Source: JANXSD01 sp043758125 (lineage in GTDB: Bacteria > Bacteroidota > Bacteroidia > AKYH767-A > OLB10). From it: a stretch of DNA of 34,770 bases. This document shows positions 31,035 to 34,770 of this stretch, piece by piece (position 1 is the stretch's first letter; every line of letters starts with the position of its first letter). The notes under the pieces are model-generated. The model saw only the letters and a list, made by a program, of their open reading frames with translations. It did no database searches and was not told the DNA's origin. The position numbers were made by a program, and so were the translations under genes. The stretch covers positions 1 through 34,770 of the forward strand of contig JAYVOC010000162.1 of NCBI GenBank assembly GCA_043758125.1, in the 5' to 3' direction.

Positions 31035-31943
31035 ATGATGAATCAAAAATCTCACGTACTAATTGCCGGTGGAACTGGATTAATCGGTAGCAGACTTACA
31101 ACTTTATTGTTAGAAGAAGGATTCCATGTTAGTTACTTAAGTCGTGAAGCAAAAACAAAAAATGGAATTCATTCTTATCAATGGAATCCAACAACAAAAA
31201 CACTCGATTCATCAGCATTAATAGGTATTACACATATTGTAAATCTTGCTGGTGAATCAATTGCAGGCTCACGATGGAGTGATTCATTCAAAGAAAAAAT
31301 TATTAAAAGCAGATTGGATGCTTCCACAACTTTATTAAATGCATTGCAGACACAAAAAAATAATGTTGTAGCTATTATTGGTTCGTCAGCTATTGGAATT
31401 TATGGTGATCGAGCTAATGAATTGTTATTTGAAGAAAGCAAAATAGGAATTGGTTTTTTATCAGAGACAGTAACAAAATGGGAAGCTAGTTATGATCACT
31501 TTCCGATACGTAACGTTTTATTAAGAACAGGAATTGTACTTTCAAAAAATGGTGGTGCTCTAGTTCCAATGGCCACTCCTATTAAATTTGGAATAACTCC
31601 CATATTAGGTTCTGGAAAGCAATACATGAGTTGGATACATATCGATGATATTTGTAATATGTATATTCATGCAATAAGAAATGAATCAATGGCTGGCGTC
31701 TATAATGCAGTAGCTCCATCTCCTGTTTGTCATCAATCATTCATGCTTTCGTTAAGATCAGTAATTAACAAAATAAGTATCCCCATTCCTGTTCCCACAT
31801 TTCTTTTAAACATCATTATGGGTGAACAAAAAGCAATTGTTTTGGATAGTGTAAAAGCCTCGGCTTCCAAAATTTTAAAAAGTGATTTCAATTTTCAATT
31901 TACAAATCTTGATAATGCATTGAAAAATATTTATGAAAAATAA
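31035..31943 (+). CDS. TIGR01777 family (YfcH-like) epimerase/oxidoreductase
   Basis: This is an extended short-chain dehydrogenase/epimerase of the TIGR01777 family. The NAD(P)-binding motif VLIAGGTGLIGSRLT, then HIVNLAGESIAGSRWSDSFK, SRLDASTTLLNAL, the SAIGIYGD active-site Tyr region and QYMSWIHIDDICNMYIHAI are diagnostic. Substrates of this family are unknown. The frame extends upstream to a GTG at 31017, but the ATG pair at 31035/31038 gives the usual N-terminus. Its 3' end overlaps the photolyase start by 11 bases, so the two are translationally coupled; family members are often near photolyase genes. Confidence 0.9.
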   Translation: MMNQKSHVLIAGGTGLIGSRLTTLLLEEGFHVSYLSREAKTKNGIHSYQWNPTTKTLDSSALIGITHIVNLAGESIAGSRWSDSFKEKIIKSRLDASTTLLNALQTQKNNVVAIIGSSAIGIYGDRANELLFEESKIGIGFLSETVTKWEASYDHFPIRNVLLRTGIVLSKNGGALVPMATPIKFGITPILGSGKQYMSWIHIDDICNMYIHAIRNESMAGVYNAVAPSPVCHQSFMLSLRSVINKISIPIPVPTFLLNIIMGEQKAIVLDSVKASASKILKSDFNFQFTNLDNALKNIYEK

Positions 31944-33258
31944 AACTCCTTTAAATATTCATTGGTTTCGAAGAGATTTACGTCTTGATGACAATGCAGC
32001 ATTGTATCATGCCCTTAAAAGTAAATTACCCGTTATAACAGTTTTTATTTTTGACAAAGCAATCTTAGATCAACTCGAAAATCGAACAGATCATCGTGTC
32101 ATTTTTATTCATCAGCAATTAGAATTATTAAATTTAGAACTTCAAAAACATGGCAGCAGTTTGCTAGTTAAATTTGGTGATGCAACAGAATGTTGGAAAG
32201 AATTATTACAAGAATATAGCATTCAGTCTGTATTCACTAATCATGACTACGAGCCTTATGCAAAAGTGCGTGATGCAAAGATTGCTCAAGAACTTTTTTC
32301 AAAAGGAATCGCATTTAAAACATTTAAAGATCAAGTAATTTTTGAGAAAGATGAAGTAACAAAAGATGACGGAAATCCTTATACTATTTTTACACCGTAT
32401 TCAAAAAAATGGATGGCAAAGCTGAATGATTTTTATTTGTCTTCTTATCCGAATAACAAATACTTCAGCAATTTTTTTCAAACAAAATTCGTGAAAATTA
32501 TTTCATTAAAAGAAATGAATTTCGAGGACGATGCAATTGAATTTCCTTCAATAAAATTTTCCGACGAAATATTAAAGCAATATGCCGATCGTCGAGATAT
32601 TCCTTCTATCAAAGGAACGACAAGAATTAGTATTCATTTACGTTTTGGAACAGTAAGTATTCGTGAATTGGCAAGGCATTCAAAAGAGATAAGTTTCAAG
32701 TGGCTTAATGAATTAATATGGAGAGATTTTTACATGTGCATATTGTGGCAATTTCCACATGTAGTTTCTGGCGCATTTAAACCTGCTTACAACAAAATAA
32801 AGTGGAATAATAATGAACAAGAATTTAAAAAATGGTGTAAGGGAGAAACTGGATATCCAATTGTTGATGCAGGAATGCGTGAATTAAATGCAACTGGATT
32901 TATGCATAACCGCGTGCGTATGATTACCGCAAGTTTTTTAATAAAACATCTTCTTATTGATTGGCGTTGGGGAGAAGCATATTTTGCTTCGAAATTATTG
33001 GATTTTGAATTATCATCAAACAATGGTGGTTGGCAATGGGCCGCAAGTTCGGGATGTGATGCGGCACCCTACTTTAGAATATTTAATCCAACTGAACAAA
33101 CTAAAAAATTCGATCCTGACTTTAAATACATCAAAAAATGGGTTCCAGAGTTTCAAGAGTTTAATTATCCTCAACCAATTGTTGATCATAAATTTGCGAG
33201 AGAGCGTGCACTTTCAACCTATTCTAATGCTGTAGGCAAACTAAAGGAATTAGAATAA
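31933..33258 (+). CDS. phrB: Class I deoxyribodipyrimidine photolyase
   Basis: The enzyme uses FAD and blue light to split cyclobutane pyrimidine dimers. The N-terminal antenna-binding domain (about 1-130) starts NIHWFRRDLRLDDNAALYHA; the FAD domain includes GTTRISIHLRFGTVSIREL, LIWRDFYMCILWQFP, YPIVDAGMRELNATGFMHNR and the FAD/dimer region SNNGGWQWAASSGCDAAPYF followed by RIFNP. Length 441 is normal for class I CPD photolyases; a (6-4) or cryptochrome role is less likely but not excluded. It overlaps the TIGR01777 gene and is followed by ribE, so flavin supply is adjacent. Confidence 0.92.
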   Translation: MKNKTPLNIHWFRRDLRLDDNAALYHALKSKLPVITVFIFDKAILDQLENRTDHRVIFIHQQLELLNLELQKHGSSLLVKFGDATECWKELLQEYSIQSVFTNHDYEPYAKVRDAKIAQELFSKGIAFKTFKDQVIFEKDEVTKDDGNPYTIFTPYSKKWMAKLNDFYLSSYPNNKYFSNFFQTKFVKIISLKEMNFEDDAIEFPSIKFSDEILKQYADRRDIPSIKGTTRISIHLRFGTVSIRELARHSKEISFKWLNELIWRDFYMCILWQFPHVVSGAFKPAYNKIKWNNNEQEFKKWCKGETGYPIVDAGMRELNATGFMHNRVRMITASFLIKHLLIDWRWGEAYFASKLLDFELSSNNGGWQWAASSGCDAAPYFRIFNPTEQTKKFDPDFKYIKKWVPEFQEFNYPQPIVDHKFARERALSTYSNAVGKLKELE

Positions 33259-33342
33259 TTTTTTCTTATTTGATATCAATTCATAGGAAGCCTACATTCA
33301 TTCGTATTTTGTAATTTCGTAAAAGAATTTAAGCAATCAAAA

Positions 33343-33945
33343 ATGTTCACAGGCATTATCGAATCACAAGGCATCGTTGAATCAATTAGCGAATCTGGTA
33401 CAAATAAAACATTCACGCTTTCTTGTCCTTTTACCTCCGAATTAAAAATTGATCAAAGTTTAGCACATAACGGTGTATGCTTAACAATCATTGCTATTCA
33501 AAATAATCAATATTCAGTAACAGCAATTTTAGAGTCTTTACATAAAACAAATCTTGGCTCATTAAAAATTGGTGATAAAGTAAATTTAGAGCGTTGTATG
33601 TTCGCCAATGGACGTTTAGACGGACATATTGTTCAAGGTCATGTTGATCAAATTGGAGTCTGTGAAAAGATAATTATTGAAGATGGAAGTTGGATATTTC
33701 ATTTCAATTATGATGCTTCAACAATTAATTATACGGTAGCGAAAGGATCGATTTGTATTAATGGTGTTAGTTTAACAGTAGTCGAGTCTTCAACAGGGAA
33801 TTTTTCAGTAGCAATTATTCCTTACACATTTGAGCATACAAATTTTCATCAAATAAAAATTGGAGATACTGTAAATTTAGAATTTGATATTATTGGTAAA
33901 TATGTTGCTGGCTATATGGAACGAATTAATTTGAAATCCGCTTGA
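33343..33945 (+). CDS. ribE: Riboflavin synthase alpha subunit
   Basis: The enzyme dismutates two molecules of 6,7-dimethyl-8-ribityllumazine to riboflavin. The protein has two lumazine-binding repeats. The first begins MFTGIIESQGIVESISESG with SLAHNGVCLTIIAI and ends in LERCM; the second begins DGHIVQGHVDQIGVCEK with KGSICINGVSLTVVES and ends VNLEFDIIGKYV. The length, 200 residues, is normal. It lies 84 bp after the photolyase gene on the same strand. Position next to the photolyase suggests coupling to FAD demand, though a housekeeping role is enough. Confidence 0.94.
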   Translation: MFTGIIESQGIVESISESGTNKTFTLSCPFTSELKIDQSLAHNGVCLTIIAIQNNQYSVTAILESLHKTNLGSLKIGDKVNLERCMFANGRLDGHIVQGHVDQIGVCEKIIIEDGSWIFHFNYDASTINYTVAKGSICINGVSLTVVESSTGNFSVAIIPYTFEHTNFHQIKIGDTVNLEFDIIGKYVAGYMERINLKSA

Positions 33946-33983
33946 CCTAAAATTACGATATTTATTGCAATAAAAAATAATAA

Positions 33984-34770
33984 TTACAATTCAATTTTAT
34001 TTTGTTTAACGTCATTCATTTTTACGATGAGAACAATCATTGAAATGAATGCACCTGCAGCTGTTACTAAGAAAGCTGCTTTTATTCCATAAGAACCAAA
34101 AATCCAACCTGTCCATGCACCTGCGATTAATGCAGCGATACTACTCGTACTAGAATAAAATCCAATTGCTGTCCCTCGTTCGTTATCAGGAATAAATCCA
34201 GAGATAATCGCTTTTACAACACTCTCTGTACATGCCATCGACATTGCATAAATCATAAATAAAATTAAAAATGAAATAAGTGATGAGGCATAAACCATTC
34301 CGATGTAAGTAACCACAAATAACAATACACCAACAATTAATACTTTCATTCTACCAATCTTATCAGCTAACTTTCCTACAGGATACGACAACAAAGCATA
34401 AATTAAATTGTAAAATACATAAGCAACAATCATCGCTTGATCAGAAAATCCTGCCGCTTTAATCGTAAGCAATAAAAACACGTCTGGACTATTTACTAAA
34501 GCAAAAAATATTAATGTTCCAACTAATGATTTATATTCTTGTTTAGATTTTTTCCAGTAACCAAAATGGCTGAAAAAACCACCTTTTTTATCAGAACTCA
34601 CAATGGGCTTTTCTTTGATCGATTTATCTTTTACAATTAATGTAAGTAACCAAGATGCAACTGCAGGAAAAACTGCAAGCATAAACATTCCTTTGTAATT
34701 GCCTGGATAAAAGTATAACCATACCAACCCAATCACAGGACCAATAACTGCTCCTGTTGTATCCATTGCG
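33984..34770 (-). CDS. MFS transporter, C-terminal portion (runs off the right edge)
   Basis: Only the last 260 or so residues are in the window; the frame stays open to the edge and the true start is beyond it. Eight or so hydrophobic segments are visible. The motif YPVGKLADKIGRMKVLIVG after a transmembrane pair is the conserved MFS cytoplasmic loop (G-x-x-x-D-x-x-G-R-[RK]). The stretch FIPDNERGTAIGFYSSTSSIAALIAG matches the second-half equivalents. A cytosolic loop with VKDKSIKEKPIVSSDKKGG separates the halves. The substrate cannot be judged. It is convergent with ribE. Confidence 0.82.
   Translation of the reverse strand, partial: AMDTTGAVIGPVIGLVWLYFYPGNYKGMFMLAVFPAVASWLLTLIVKDKSIKEKPIVSSDKKGGFFSHFGYWKKSKQEYKSLVGTLIFFALVNSPDVFLLLTIKAAGFSDQAMIVAYVFYNLIYALLSYPVGKLADKIGRMKVLIVGVLLFVVTYIGMVYASSLISFLILFMIYAMSMACTESVVKAIISGFIPDNERGTAIGFYSSTSSIAALIAGAWTGWIFGSYGIKAAFLVTAAGAFISMIVLIVKMNDVKQNKIEL

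Noticed and set aside
32787..33235. Additional frames inside the photolyase gene on both strands
   Set aside because: They are overlapped fully by a protein with clear photolyase motifs and have no features of their own.

Overview
The window is an AT-rich chromosomal segment of a member of the Bacteroidota. The evidence is an outer-membrane PorV/PorQ-type fragment, the gliding lipoprotein gene gldH, the gldH-ricT-holB gene order, a DUF5686 outer-membrane protein, a PheS with a Cys-rich insert of the Bacteroidota kind, and promoters of the TTG-N19/20-TAnnTTTG type. Most of it is core housekeeping sequence. I see no phage, insertion sequence, rRNA, tRNA or CRISPR array.

Layout. 1-2.5 kb: a cut-off porV/porQ-like gene, then pssA and purS (ATGA overlap), then two intergenic repeat arrays, then lptB facing the other way. 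2.5-7.3 kb (minus strand): DUF5686 outer-membrane protein, AhpD-like protein, TatC, KdsD/KpsF isomerase. 7.5-9.8 kb: recQ, with a strong two-way terminator against a small DUF2795 gene. 10.2-11.5 kb: PduO-type cobalamin adenosyltransferase overlapping an ABC ATPase. 11.5-12.3 kb: a long non-coding stretch with palindromes and a G+C-richer patch. 12.3-18.1 kb (minus): methyltransferase, TerC, thioredoxin-like protein, gldH, ricT, holB. 18.2-20.3 kb: pgk, followed by a MntA/HepT-type toxin-antitoxin cassette whose toxin gene has an in-frame stop; the cassette is bracketed by a second, diverged copy of the last 61 bp of pgk that matches it. 20.3-24.4 kb: universal stress protein, CvpA, a conserved small protein, a lipoprotein, a cyclophilin and pheS. 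24.4-24.9 kb: a 37-bp repeat array. 24.9-26.6 kb: S41 protease.

26.8-34 kb looks like a light-response island: an ECF sigma factor, FolE, a CarH/LitR-type MerR regulator with a B12-binding domain, an unknown 112-residue protein, an outer-membrane barrel protein, a TIGR01777 oxidoreductase, a class I photolyase and riboflavin synthase. An MFS transporter gene runs off the right edge. FolE and RibE would feed pterin and flavin to the photolyase, and the adenosyltransferase near 10.5 kb could supply the regulator's AdoCbl. The carotenoid genes that often accompany such regulators are not in the window. Candidate operator inverted repeats lie in the two divergent promoter regions of this island.

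The two most unusual signals are the pgk-tail duplication around the broken toxin-antitoxin cassette and the B12/light island with its candidate operators and unknown 112-residue protein. All calls were made by reading the sequence; no database search was run.
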